Source: CAVVEQ01 sp963806635 (GTDB lineage Bacteria; Chloroflexota; Anaerolineae; Anaerolineales; Anaerolineaceae). Taken from it: a stretch of DNA of 64,000 nt. Below the pieces are notes generated by a model. That model ran no database searches, had not been told where the DNA came from, and saw nothing but the letters and a program-made list of their open reading frames with translations. Where the stretch lies: NCBI GenBank assembly GCA_963806635.1, contig CAWDZA010000015.1, positions 62,001 to 126,000 of the forward strand, in the 5' to 3' direction. This document shows positions 39,412-49,290 of this stretch, in pieces (the stretch's first letter is position 1; each line of letters opens with the position of its first letter). The position numbers and the translations under genes were made by a program.

Positions 39412-39694
39412 ATGACTCAAGAAATCCTGCAAATCCGTTCGAATGGGCAGATCACCCTGCCACCCGAGCTGCGCCGTAAAGCTCACCTGGCGGAAGGCGA
39501 TTTCCTGGAAGCTTCCCTGGCTGAAGATGGAACTGTGTGCCTCAAACCCCAACTGGTTATCGATCGCGATCAGGCGTATTTCTGGTCCTCCCGCTGGCAG
39601 GCTGGCGAGAAGGCTTCACAGAAGGATCGATTCCGGCAAAGTATGGGTTAATACACTGGATGATCTTCTGGCTGATCTCGATTCAAAAGCATGA
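39412..39694 (+). CDS. AbrB/MazE-like antitoxin (frame break near the C terminus)
   Basis: The protein starts MTQEILQIRSNGQITLPPELRRKAHLAEGDFL, a SpoVT/AbrB swapped-hairpin DNA-binding domain. After about 39645 the tail continues in another frame (VNTLDDLLADLDSKA) and its TGA overlaps the toxin start (ATGA). The family binds DNA as a dimer and neutralises the partner toxin with its tail. Confidence 0.82.
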
Positions 39695-39966
39695 AATACC
39701 GCCGGACAGATCGCTTCAAGCAGGCGTATCAAAACCTGCCCGCGGAGATCCAGGAAAAGCGAAAAAAGCCTTCCGGCTTTTCCAGGAGGATCCCGCCATC
39801 CTTCCCTCGGCGTTAAAGAATCAAGGGAATATCAGGCATATGGGAGGGCAGGGTGGATCAGCAATACCGGTTTACGTTCCAGTATGATAAAGATTCTGAA
39901 TCAGGCGAGACTGTCGTGGTTTTCCGCAACATCGACAACCACGACGAGTGCCTGAAAAATCCGTGA
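39691..39966 (+). CDS. RelE/ParE-like toxin (frame breaks)
   Basis: Frames read in order give MKYRRTDRFKQAYQNLPAEI, EKAKKAFRLFQEDP, and then YRFTFQYDKDSESG and VVVFRNIDNHDECLKNP, ending at TGA 39964-39966. This is the pattern of a RelE/ParE-superfamily toxin of about 90 residues with a final R-x-I-x-x-H-D-like segment. It is coupled to the antitoxin by a 4-base overlap. The frame breaks may be sequencing errors. Confidence 0.75.
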
Positions 39967-39982
39967 AGCTTGGTTCTTCCAC

Positions 39983-40524
<542 letters not shown>

Positions 40525-40525
40525 T

Positions 40526-40901
40526 TCAGCCTTCCTTCTTTGCCGGAACGAACTTGAGCGAGATCGAGTTGACGCAGTGGCGCGTGTTGAGCTTCGTGTA
40601 GCCTTCGCCTTCAAAGACGTGCCCCAGGTGCCCACCGCAGGCCGCGCAGGTGATCTCGGTACGCCGGCCGTCCGCGTCGCGCGTGCGGATCACTGCCCCG
40701 GGGATCTCCTGGTCGAAGCTCGGCCAGCCGCAGCCGGAGTGGAATTTGGCTGGTGGAGGTGTAGAGCGGCGTTCCGCACTGCCGGCAGAGATAGGTGCCT
40801 TCCGTCGAAAGTATTTTCATATTCGCCCGGTGAACGGCATCTCGGTGCCCTTGTGGAGGATCACGCGCTGTTCCTCGGGTGTGAGTGAGTTTGAGTTTCA
40901 T
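40526..40901 (-). CDS. msrB: Peptide-methionine (R)-S-oxide reductase MsrB (several frame breaks)
   Basis: Joined frames give MKLKLT, PEEQRVILHKGTEMPFTG, TYLCRQCGTPLYTS, FHSGCGWPSFDQE, CAACGGHLGHVFEGEGY and the catalytic RHCVNSISLKF, ending at TGA 40526-40528. The zinc cysteines (CRQC, CAAC) and the active-site cysteine are all present. At least three frame changes occur in 375 bases. It repairs methionine-R-sulfoxide and complements the adjacent msrA. Confidence 0.85.
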
Positions 40902-41045
40902 AATTGGCCTCTTGTGGAGGTGATTATAAAACTCCGTAAAAATTAATCAAGCTGGTGTAGATACTTTACGAAGAGGTACGACGAAATTCTGAAGCGGGGA
41001 GCGGAAACCATCCTTGGGTATAATCAACCCGTTTCCGGAGATTCG

Positions 41046-42801
41046 ATGAAACCAAAGACGATCCAAATTTTCTGCGCACTGGCTTTGCTCGAAGGGGGCA
41101 TCACCCTCTTCTATCTGTTCAATATGAACTTCCAACCCGGCCGCGGGCAGATCATGGATTACCGCACGCTGCGCGTTCTCGCTGCTTTCGTTGTCAGCCT
41201 GGGGATCCTTGCTTTCGGTACAGCGCTCGTTTATCTCAATCGAAGGGGGGATGCTGCCTCGAAAATCTCTGACAAGGCTGGATCGTTTCCTGGTTGGGGA
41301 AAATGGCAGATTATTCACTGTACAGGGTGGACTGCTCATCGCCGCGCTCTTCCTCGCCGAGTGTTATCTGCTCACCTACCTGGGTTTCCCGCAGCCACTA
41401 CGTCCGCTTTTCGTCTGGGGCGCGGTTCTTTGCCTGCAGGCTTGGGTAATTCTGCGCATGATCTACCGGGATGTATACCGTTCCCGGCAAGGTTGGATCA
41501 GCCGCATTAGAACCGGTTGGCAGGTCGTGGCTGCCCATCCAGCGCAAGGTCTTCATCATTCTCGCGATCCTGGGGTTGCATATTTCGCTTTCTTCGTCCC
41601 GGCAAATTACCGGCTGGATTCGCACCAGCATCTTGGACTGCACGAGGATGAGGACGTGATCTACCCGGATGTAATCTCGCGCGCTGCAGACTGGCAGCAC
41701 GATGGAGGAGACCACCTGGAATGCCCTGGGGAATTGGCAATGGTGGTACGGGTTCCCCTACCTGCCCATCTCCGCGGCTGTCCTGATCATCCCGCGCCTG
41801 GTCTATGGCAACGGTTTCGGGCAGCAGCTTCAGCTCAACATGTTCCTCCTGCGCAGTTTTATCTCCGTCCTGCCCATGACGCTGCTCATCCTTTTCGCGG
41901 TCTACCTGGTGACCCGTTATAAGTCATTATGGGGATCCATCGGCCTTTTCTTCTTCTTCGCATTCCTGCCCGGTGTTTTCTGGTTCAATATCCGCTTCTG
42001 GCACCCGGATGCCATCGTAGTCTTCCTGATCCTCCTCACCCTTTACCTGCTGGAAAAAGATGACCTGCAATTTGGACGGAATTTTTACCTTTCCGCGGTG
42101 ATTGTGGGGCTGACCACAGCTATTAAACTGTGGGGATTGTTTTTCGGAATTACGATCGCAGGGTACCTGTTGGTTGGGTTGATCACACACCGCCTGGTTT
42201 TTCGAAACTTCCTGAAGGCGGGATTATTCTTCCTGCTGGCCATGCTGGGAACATTTATCCTCACCAGCCCAACCATTCTGGTTCCCTACCTGGCGAAAGG
42301 CGCAGTGACGAGCTGGCTGGGTCAGCAGGGTTCCATCCTGGGGGGATATAAGGAGCAGGGTTTCGAATCAGTGTACCAAACCGGGCTTTCCACCTGGCTT
42401 TACTTTTTCGGGTTGGATTATATGAAACCCTTCTTTTTCTTCTTCGCATTCCTTGCACTGGGGATTGGATCCCTGCTGGGAACCCGGAAGGCTTTCAACC
42501 GGTTGAACCTGGGTTGGTGCCTTGCAACGGCATTTTTCCTCATTAATTTCTCGGCGATGAAAAGTCCGCAGTACCAGATGCCATTGATGATCCCACTGAT
42601 CTGTTCGGCTGCCCTGTTTCCACAGATCGGGAACGAAAATGTTCGCTGGCAAACCTTAAAATTCCTTCAGCACCCGGCATCCAAAATTCTCCTGCGCTGG
42701 TGACGGTGGCTTTTTTCGCCGCGCAATTTCTGATCAACCTCTCCATCTTGTACGGGCGGATCGCTCCCAAGTGGCCTGATCTCCTCCGAGTATTAAAATA
42801 A
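41046..42801 (+). CDS. GT-C-type membrane glycosyltransferase-like protein (many frame breaks)
   Basis: Frames joined in order give a protein of about 580 residues with some twelve membrane helices. The first part (MKPKTIQIFCALALLEGG), a segment around HEDEDVIYPDV that could be the acidic loop-1 motif of GT-C enzymes, the long stretch 41702-42703, and a last helix (VTVAFFAAQFLINLSILYG) to TAA at 42799 lie in different frames. At least five changes are needed. Such enzymes transfer sugars from lipid carriers. The first ATG has GGAG upstream. Confidence 0.6.
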
Positions 42802-42802
42802 A

Positions 42803-42832
42803 AAGATCGGCTCGCCTTTGCGAGCCGATCTT
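42803..42832. terminator. Bidirectional intrinsic terminator
   Basis: AAGATCGGCTCGC pairs perfectly with GCGAGCCGATCTT around CTTT (13-bp stem). T-rich sequence follows on the plus strand and on the minus strand, so it serves both the glycosyltransferase gene and metK. Confidence 0.85.
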
Positions 42833-42846
42833 AATTTTCACAAACC

Positions 42847-44052
42847 TTAGATCGATGCTTTGAGAGCATCCACCTTATCCGTGCGCTCCCAGGAAAGATC
42901 CAGGTCATCCCGGCCAAAGTGTCCATAAGCGGCCGTCTGTCGGTAGATCGGGCGGCGCAGGTCAAGATTGTGGATGATGGCACCCGGGCGCAGGTCGAAG
43001 ACCTGGCTGATGGCTTTCGCGATCTTCTCGTCATCCACAGTGCCGGTGCCGAATGTCTCCACATTGATGCTGAGCGGGTGCGCCACACCAATGGCGTAGG
43101 CGAGCTGGATCTCGCAGCGCGCGGCCAGACCTGCGGCAACCACGTTCTTGGCCACCCAGCGGGCGGCATACGCAGCGGAGCGGTCCACCTTGGTGGGATC
43201 CTTGCCGCTGAAGGCACCGCCGCCATGGCGGCCCATCCCGCCATAAGTATCCACGATGATCTTGCGCCCGGTAACGCCGGCATCGCCCATTGGACCGCCG
43301 ATCACGAACCGGCCCGTCGGGTTCACATAAACGTGCAGCTTGTCGTCGCGCAGCTCTTCGGGAATGATTGGAGTGATGATATGCTCCATCACGCCTTCCT
43401 CGATCTCCGCGTGCGAGACCTCAGGTGAGTGCTGGGTGCTGATCAGGACGGTATCCACGCGAACGGGCTTGCCGTGATTGTATTCAACGGTCACCTGGGA
43501 TTTTCCATCCGGGCGAAGCCAAGGCAGGGCGCCGGATTTCCGGGCAGCAGCCAGTTGACGGGTGAGCTTGTGGGCGTAATAGATGGGCATGGGCATCAGG
43601 GTGGGGGTCTCATCACAGGCGAACCCGAACATCATCCCCTGGTCGCCGGCGCCCACGGATTCGATATCCTTTTCGGTCATTTCACCGGCTTTGGCTTCCA
43701 GGGCTTTGTCCACCCCAAGGGCGATATCCCCGGACTGGTTGGCAATGGCCACCTGCACTGCGCAGGTGTTGCCGTCAAAGCCTTTTTCGCTGTTGTCATA
43801 CCCAATCTCGTTGACCACTTTACGCACCAGGCGGTCGAAATCGACGAAGGCATGGGTGGTGATCTCGCCCAGTACCATCACGAAGCCGGTCTTGGTGGCG
43901 GTCTCGCAGGCCACGCGTGAGAAGGGATCCTGCTCCAGGCAGGCATCCAGGACGGCATCCGATACCTGGTCGCAGATCTTATCCGGGTGGCCTTCGGTAA
44001 CGGATTCGGAAGTGAAGAGATATTTTTCAGAACGCATAAAAGTGTTGGTCAT
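42847..44052 (-). CDS. metK: S-adenosylmethionine synthetase
   Basis: The 401-residue protein has all MetK signatures: FTSESVTEGHPDKICDQ near the start, the loop GAGDQGMMFGFAC, and GGAFSGKDPTKVDRSAAY. It makes SAM from methionine and ATP. Length is normal. A SAM-I riboswitch with its terminator occupies the leader, so SAM shuts off its own synthesis. AAGGAG lies about 11 bases before the ATG. Confidence 0.98.
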   Translation of the reverse strand: MTNTFMRSEKYLFTSESVTEGHPDKICDQVSDAVLDACLEQDPFSRVACETATKTGFVMVLGEITTHAFVDFDRLVRKVVNEIGYDNSEKGFDGNTCAVQVAIANQSGDIALGVDKALEAKAGEMTEKDIESVGAGDQGMMFGFACDETPTLMPMPIYYAHKLTRQLAAARKSGALPWLRPDGKSQVTVEYNHGKPVRVDTVLISTQHSPEVSHAEIEEGVMEHIITPIIPEELRDDKLHVYVNPTGRFVIGGPMGDAGVTGRKIIVDTYGGMGRHGGGAFSGKDPTKVDRSAAYAARWVAKNVVAAGLAARCEIQLAYAIGVAHPLSINVETFGTGTVDDEKIAKAISQVFDLRPGAIIHNLDLRRPIYRQTAAYGHFGRDDLDLSWERTDKVDALKASI

Positions 44053-44071
44053 GCTGGTGTAATCTCCTTAT

Positions 44072-44107
44072 AAAAAAGATTGCCCCGTCAGTCGAGGGAG
44101 CAATCTT
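44072..44107 (-). terminator. Riboswitch-controlled terminator of metK
   Basis: On the minus strand AGATTGC (44100-44106) and following CCC pair with GGG and GCAATCT (44078-44084), followed by TTTTTT. It lies between the SAM-I aptamer and the metK ribosome site, the standard OFF-switch position. Confidence 0.88.
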
Positions 44108-44128
44108 CAGGATTTCGGATTGGCAGCC

Positions 44129-44237
44129 CTCTCATCTTCCAGTTTGTTTCTGCCGGAATTGGCACCTTGGGAAAATTGGATTTCCCCAGGTTGTCGAGGC
44201 TTCATCGGGCCGGTCCCTCCGCCTCTCTGGATAAGAG
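44129..44237 (-). ncRNA. SAM-I (S-box) riboswitch aptamer
   Basis: The aptamer is read on the minus strand. P1 is formed by CTCTTATC (44230-44237) and GATGAGAG (44129-44136). The conserved core follows: AGAGAGGCGGAGGGA, then GGCCCGATGAAGCC, CAACC, AAGGTGCCAATTCC and GCAGA. These are the S-box consensus elements in order and spacing. SAM binding would favour the downstream terminator and lower metK expression. Confidence 0.95.
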
Positions 44238-44345
44238 CGCCTTGTGGGGCTATTTGATTGTACGGGCGTTTTTATATCATAGGAGATGGGGTTTGTCAAA
44301 TTACCCGAACCCAATAAAATGCCCGGGGTTATCATTAATGAATGG

Positions 44346-44948
44346 ATGACACAATATCTCTTAAAAATCAGTGTAATTCTGATTTCATATCTGATTGGCT
44401 CCATCCCAACCGCTTTGATCATTTCCAGGTGGAGGAAGGGCGTGGATATTCGCCAGGTTGGGGATGGGAACATGGGCGCGCGAAACACATTTCGGTCGCT
44501 GGGTCGCAAATTAGGCGTGATCGTGGCGCTCGCCGATATTTTGAAGGGTTCTTTTTCAATTCTCATCACAAGGGGATTTGGTCTGGATTTGAACTGGCAA
44601 TGTATATCAGGCGCCGCCGTAATCGCTGGACATGATTTCCCGATTTTTGCGCATTTTCGCGGAGGACAGGGACTGGCTACCACCTATGGAACAATGCTGG
44701 TGATGTTCCCGGTGATCTCCCTGATCGGATTTGTAATTTATGGGTTGGTTTTTATAATCAGCAGGAATTCGAATATAAGCGCTTCCATCGGTTTCGGAAC
44801 GATCGCATTCTATCTTTGGTGGCTTCAAATGCCCTTGATCCTTCTTGCGTACACTCTTTTTACATTGATATTTATCCCATTTAAAAAATTATTGGATTCC
44901 AATCGCGTGCGCAGCGGGGCTGGGAATCCAATGAATTGTTCACGCTAA
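44346..44948 (+). CDS. plsY: Glycerol-3-phosphate acyltransferase PlsY-like
   Basis: About 200 residues with five or six membrane helices and the PlsY loops: GDGNMGARNTFR (family GSGNxGATN) and GHDFPIFAHFRGGQG (family GHxFPvFxxFKGGKG). It acylates glycerol 3-phosphate from acyl phosphate at the membrane. Both loops deviate from consensus (GAR for GAT, GGQG for GGKG), so it may be a divergent paralog. The start at 44346 matches the usual N terminus; longer in-frame starts exist at 44286 and 44322. Confidence 0.8.
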   Translation: MTQYLLKISVILISYLIGSIPTALIISRWRKGVDIRQVGDGNMGARNTFRSLGRKLGVIVALADILKGSFSILITRGFGLDLNWQCISGAAVIAGHDFPIFAHFRGGQGLATTYGTMLVMFPVISLIGFVIYGLVFIISRNSNISASIGFGTIAFYLWWLQMPLILLAYTLFTLIFIPFKKLLDSNRVRSGAGNPMNCSR

Positions 44949-44956
44949 TTTAAACC

Positions 44957-45874
44957 CTAGAGGTGTTTCACCTGGTATTGATCCAGATCTCGAGCCAGGA
45001 TCGTTCCAGGGAAAGCTTCTTCAGCTTCGGCGAGGATTTCCTTATCGCGGTATCGACGGGAGAAATGGGTGAGGAAGAGCTGCCGTACGCCAGCCCGGCG
45101 GGCAAGTTCAGCAGCATCCTTCGCGGTGAGGTGGGAAAACTGCCGCGCCATCTCCTCCTCTTCCTGCAGATAGGTAGCTTCGATCACCAACCCATCCGCG
45201 TCCTTGCAAACGTCCATCAATGAGGCGGTATCACCGGTATCCCCCACTACCACCAGGCGGGTACCAGGTCGGTATTCGCCGAGTACACTTTCGGGATCGA
45301 TGACCCGACCATTAGGGAGGGTAACTGGTATTCCTGCCACCAGGTCACGCCTCCAGGGTCCCTCGGGGATTTCCAGAATTGCAGCTTTTTCTGCCAGGAA
45401 GGGGCGGCGGCCTTCTTCTTCGAACAGGTACCCCAGGCAGTCTGGCCCGCGATGGTGAACCGGGAAGGCAGAGATTTTGAAATCCGGCCCCTCGAAAAAT
45501 GTACCCGGTTTTATGGGGATCAATTCCAGCGGCATAGGTGGGCGATTTCCCCGCAGCACTACGCCATAGAGCAGGTCGCTGATGCGCTGCAGGGCACCTT
45601 CGCCACCATAAATTTCCATGCGGTCGATGGCTTCCCAGCGTAGGAAGGTTGAAAGCAGCCCTGCCAGGCCAAGGATGTGGTCGAGATGACTGTGGGTGAT
45701 AAGAATCCGGTTGAGTCGTTTGAAGCCAATACCGGATTGAAGGATCTGCCGCTGGGTGCCCTCCCCGCAATCCACCAGGAATCGGTACTCGTCATGCATA
45801 ATCACCTGCGCGGGTAAATTGCGGCGGGCGGAAGGGGCGGAGGCGGACGTGCCGAGGAAGACTAGTTCAAACAA
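44957..45874 (-). CDS. rnz: Ribonuclease Z
   Basis: The 305-residue MBL-fold nuclease starts FELVFLGTSASAPSARRN and has the RNase Z metal motif HSHLDH, the PVHHRGPDCLGY segment, GDTGDT and the final THFSRRY. It trims the 3' ends of tRNA precursors. It lies 9 bases before the end of plsY in tail-to-tail orientation. The long-form membrane gene upstream is on the same strand, with 9 bases between them. Confidence 0.95.
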   Translation of the reverse strand: MFELVFLGTSASAPSARRNLPAQVIMHDEYRFLVDCGEGTQRQILQSGIGFKRLNRILITHSHLDHILGLAGLLSTFLRWEAIDRMEIYGGEGALQRISDLLYGVVLRGNRPPMPLELIPIKPGTFFEGPDFKISAFPVHHRGPDCLGYLFEEEGRRPFLAEKAAILEIPEGPWRRDLVAGIPVTLPNGRVIDPESVLGEYRPGTRLVVVGDTGDTASLMDVCKDADGLVIEATYLQEEEEMARQFSHLTAKDAAELARRAGVRQLFLTHFSRRYRDKEILAEAEEAFPGTILARDLDQYQVKHL

Positions 45875-45883
45875 TTAAAAATC

Positions 45884-47665
45884 CTATGGAGTGATGGCGG
45901 GAGAGCTATCCCTAAGTTTATTCACCAGCAGGGCGATGCTCTTTTGATCATCAAAATAGAGGTTATATTTTACTAACAATTGGTCGGATAATCCACCTAT
46001 TTGACCGATCCTCTCCCAATCTGCGGTCGTGATCAATGCATAATCGAATTCCATCGATTTGATCACTGGAATGGGATCACCATATTGAAGCGTATTTCCC
46101 GCCGGGGAATATTCGATCTGGGTTATGAAATTCTCATTCGCAGCATTCTTTTGGAAATATACATTGAAGACACTGCGGACTTCATCACTGCGACGGAGAA
46201 GGAGCTGCAGTTCCTTGTTGATATTGGCGGATACGAAGAATTTCATTGTTGGATCGAATTGAATACGATCTGCAAACACAGAAAATGGGTAGAAAATCTG
46301 CTCCATGCGGTGCTTCACCGGTTGGTCAATAAAAAAGGACTGGAAGTTCGATCGAAGAGACGCGACTAGGAAAATGGAAAGGCAAACAACTGGCAGAACC
46401 AGGCGTGAGACTCGGTCTGGTTTCTTCCAGAAAAATGAGATCACGAAGGCGGAAATGACCAACGGCATTAGAATGTTAGCGAAGAACACTTCGGTTTGAT
46501 ACTTAGTGACAGATTGTGACGATTTGAAAATGGTGAAAAAGCCAAAATACAAAATAGTGCCCGAAATGATACTGGCAGACATCCACAACCAATCTCTTTT
46601 GGAATGGAGATTTCGAAAATCCAAAACCTGGGCGGCGAACAAACTGATGACCGGTATGGCGGGAAGAAAGAGGCGGTCAATCACCTGGATCTTATACCCA
46701 GAGGAAAAGATCATCAGGGTGGTGAAGAACAGGATCAGCAAAAAAGGGTAGAACCAGGGCAGACGTTCCCTAAGGGGAATTTTATCATCACGGTTTTGGA
46801 CGCCGGCAATAACGAAAAGTAGGAAAGGAAAGAGCATCTCGGAGAGGATTACGTCATTAAAATAATTCCTGCTAATATCACCCCAGCGGGCGTGAGCCTC
46901 GACTGCAGAAAAATTTGTGAGAATTTCAGAAGATCGGAATCCCCAAAAAGGATCATTGATGAAAATTGCGTTCAAAAGTATGAAAAACACGATCCCGCAC
47001 AAGAAGCCGATAAATAACGCTGGGAGTTTTCGCAGGATAAATCGAAGGCTGAATTGGTCATTATCAGAAAAACCAAATCCTATAATTACAATCGAAAATA
47101 AGGTTGCCGTTTCTTTGGTTCGAGAAGCAAGGAATATTAAAAATCCAATCAATCCGATTAAATATCGATTCCTGAAACCGTTTCTGACACTTACCAAATA
47201 GCAAACCGTGAGTAGAACGACCATGAACATGGCGGTGAGGTCGTTCTCAGTCCGACCAGAATACATGGAGATGAAACCCAAAGAAAAGAATATCAAAACC
47301 GCGAAAATCGCATTCACTCGCGAATTTCTTCGAGTAAATAATCTACCGCAGACATAGATCAAAACCGCTGTGGAGGTGATCAAAAACGACCAAAAAAGCT
47401 TCACACCAGTGAGAGGGGAACGGGCGATACTCATGAAAACTTGCTGGAGGTAAATATGAAAATAATAGAAAAGCGTATGAGTACTCTTATAACCGTTCAG
47501 ACCTGCGTCCATGTAAAACAAGTTATCCGAATTGACCGGCCCACCCGCAAACCTGGCAAGGAGCAGGAATATGGTTAGATAAAAAATCAGAAGGATTGAT
47601 CCCTCAATTAATAGACTTTTACGGTGAGATTTACTACTCTCTCGCTCCATCTCATTTCCAACCAT
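45884..47665 (-). CDS. Membrane protein, GT-C glycosyltransferase-like
   Basis: About 593 residues with ten or more helices and an early acidic loop (GGPVNSDNLFYMDAG) after the first helix, the position of the catalytic motif in GT-C (PMT/ArnT-like) enzymes. A later GYKIQVIDRLFLPAIP is also typical of that group. The C-terminal third is soluble. The acceptor is unknown. The ATG at 47665 has CGGAGAG upstream; longer starts at 47725 and 47737 lack a ribosome site. The DNA is more AT-rich than its neighbours. Confidence 0.65.
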   Translation of the reverse strand: MVGNEMERESSKSHRKSLLIEGSILLIFYLTIFLLLARFAGGPVNSDNLFYMDAGLNGYKSTHTLFYYFHIYLQQVFMSIARSPLTGVKLFWSFLITSTAVLIYVCGRLFTRRNSRVNAIFAVLIFFSLGFISMYSGRTENDLTAMFMVVLLTVCYLVSVRNGFRNRYLIGLIGFLIFLASRTKETATLFSIVIIGFGFSDNDQFSLRFILRKLPALFIGFLCGIVFFILLNAIFINDPFWGFRSSEILTNFSAVEAHARWGDISRNYFNDVILSEMLFPFLLFVIAGVQNRDDKIPLRERLPWFYPFLLILFFTTLMIFSSGYKIQVIDRLFLPAIPVISLFAAQVLDFRNLHSKRDWLWMSASIISGTILYFGFFTIFKSSQSVTKYQTEVFFANILMPLVISAFVISFFWKKPDRVSRLVLPVVCLSIFLVASLRSNFQSFFIDQPVKHRMEQIFYPFSVFADRIQFDPTMKFFVSANINKELQLLLRRSDEVRSVFNVYFQKNAANENFITQIEYSPAGNTLQYGDPIPVIKSMEFDYALITTADWERIGQIGGLSDQLLVKYNLYFDDQKSIALLVNKLRDSSPAITP

Positions 47666-47816
47666 TAGATACTCTCCGGAAAGGTTTTTCAAAAATTCAA
47701 CTTCTATAATAACATTGTTCCTCATAGGGTTTCTCAAAGGATATTAATGGATTTCGTACATTCTGGTATGAAAATTGCACAATTAAGAGAACAATTATTT
47801 GGTCGAAGGAATATCC

Positions 47817-48302
47817 ATGGAACTCGAGATCATACCCATCCAAAAACCACCGGAGGTGAATTTCATCTTCGGACAATCGCATTTCATTAAGACCGTTGAA
47901 GATATGCACGAAGCGTTGGTTGGTGCGGTGCCGGGGATAAAATTCGGCCTCGCTTTCTGCGAAGCATCAGGCAAACGCCTGGTACGCTGGTCCGGAACTG
48001 ATGAGACAATGGTCAACCTGGCGATCCAAAATGCGATGCAGGTGGGAGCGGGGCATAGTTTCTTCCTCTTCCTGGCGGATGGGTTTTACCCGATCAATAT
48101 TCTCAATGCAGTGAAAAGTCTGCCAGAAGTCTGCAACATCTTTTGCGCAACCGCCAATGATACGGAAGTGGTGGTTGCCCAAACCAGCCAGGGCAGGGGG
48201 GTGCTCGGTGTGGTGGATGGGCAGAGCCCCTTGGGTGTGGAAAAGAATGAGGATATCGCCTGGCGAAAGAGTTTTCTCAGGAAGATCGGATATAAATCAT
48301 AA
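47817..48302 (+). CDS. Adenosine-specific kinase family protein (PF04008 type)
   Basis: The 161-residue protein matches the compact adenosine-specific kinase family found in archaea and thermophiles: PPEVNFIFGQSHFIKTVEDMHEAL at the start, GIKFGLAFCEASGKRLVRWSG, and GRGVLGVVDGQSPLGVE near the end. Despite the family name the physiological role is not well established. GAAGGA precedes the ATG at 47817; a longer start at 47799 lacks a site. Length is normal. Confidence 0.85.
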   Translation: MELEIIPIQKPPEVNFIFGQSHFIKTVEDMHEALVGAVPGIKFGLAFCEASGKRLVRWSGTDETMVNLAIQNAMQVGAGHSFFLFLADGFYPINILNAVKSLPEVCNIFCATANDTEVVVAQTSQGRGVLGVVDGQSPLGVEKNEDIAWRKSFLRKIGYKS

Positions 48303-48339
48303 CTCGCGGGATGAATCCCCGACAGTTGGAGGCTAATTA

Positions 48340-49242
48340 ATGAAAAAGATCACAATAATTCTACTTTTGGGGGTTCTGGCATTGACCGCCTGTCAATCCC
48401 CAAGCTCATCGGATACAGGTGTGCAAACCCGGGTTGCAGCCATCCTGACGGATATACCCACCTACACGCCGTTGCCGCCCACGGTCACGGCCACCATCCA
48501 GTTGCCCACACTGGCAGTGAACACACCCACCCAGGAGCCCACCGAAACAGCCACCCCGGAGCCCACGTTGGGCACAGTGGAACCGACAGCTACGAAAACG
48601 GTTCCGGGCATCCCCACCGAAACCTTGCTGCCTTCACCAACGGCACCTGCCGGGGATCCGCGGGCAGCCCTGGGGGCACCCACCTGGTCAGACCCGATGG
48701 ATAACTCCAACAATTGGCCGGTAGGGTCGGATGCCTTCACGTCCCTCTCTGTCGCGAATGGTGAAATGACCCTGGTTGGATTATCATCCACAAATGGCTG
48801 GAAGCTGGCAAGCGCACCTGCACTCAAGAATTTTTACCTCGAGGCTGATGGACGCATGGTTACCTGTGCGGGTATGGACGCCTGGGGACTTATGTTCCGG
48901 GTGCCTAATTACGATAAACCTGACCGCGGGTATTTGTTCGGGATAACTTGTGACGGGAATTATTACCTGAAAGCATGGGATGGTACCATGGAGCCGGGTA
49001 CGATGACCCAGATCATTTACCCGCATGCCAGCAAGGCGATCCAAAAGGGCTCGAATCAATCAAACCGCGTCGGAGTGATGGCTAGCGGCGAAAACCTGAA
49101 GTTGTATATAAACGGGAAAATGGTTCACGAGATCGTTGACCCCACGTTTTCCCAGGGTTATTTCGGACTGTTCGTGAACAGCGAGAAAACCCCAAATCTC
49201 ACCGTAAAAGTGAATGAGGTGGATTACTGGAGCTCAAAATAG
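48340..49242 (+). CDS. Lipoprotein with Thr/Pro-rich linker and a concanavalin-like C-terminal domain
   Basis: The 300-residue protein has a lipobox LTAC (Cys18), a linker of Thr, Pro and Glu from about residue 35 to 100, and a C-terminal beta-rich domain. That domain begins WSDPMDNSNNWPVG and includes LYINGKMVHEIVDPTFSQGYFGLFVNS, the style of laminin-G/DUF1080-like sugar-binding folds. It is anchored outside the cell. GGAGG precedes the start and a strong terminator follows the stop. Confidence 0.78.
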   Translation: MKKITIILLLGVLALTACQSPSSSDTGVQTRVAAILTDIPTYTPLPPTVTATIQLPTLAVNTPTQEPTETATPEPTLGTVEPTATKTVPGIPTETLLPSPTAPAGDPRAALGAPTWSDPMDNSNNWPVGSDAFTSLSVANGEMTLVGLSSTNGWKLASAPALKNFYLEADGRMVTCAGMDAWGLMFRVPNYDKPDRGYLFGITCDGNYYLKAWDGTMEPGTMTQIIYPHASKAIQKGSNQSNRVGVMASGENLKLYINGKMVHEIVDPTFSQGYFGLFVNSEKTPNLTVKVNEVDYWSSK

Positions 49243-49260
49243 GGTTGGGCAAGTGAATGG

Positions 49261-49290
49261 AAACCGGCGGTGATCCGCCGGTTTTTTTTA
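49261..49290 (+). terminator. Intrinsic terminator
   Basis: AACCGGCGG pairs with CCGCCGGTT around TGAT, followed by a run of eight T. It ends the lipoprotein gene; the convergent hydrolase stop falls within the T-run. Confidence 0.92.

Noticed and set aside
48340..48660. Thr/Pro repeats in the lipoproteins as tandem DNA repeats or CRISPR-like structure
   Set aside because: The periodicity is irregular and comes from low-complexity linker codons; no spacer-repeat pattern is present anywhere in the window.
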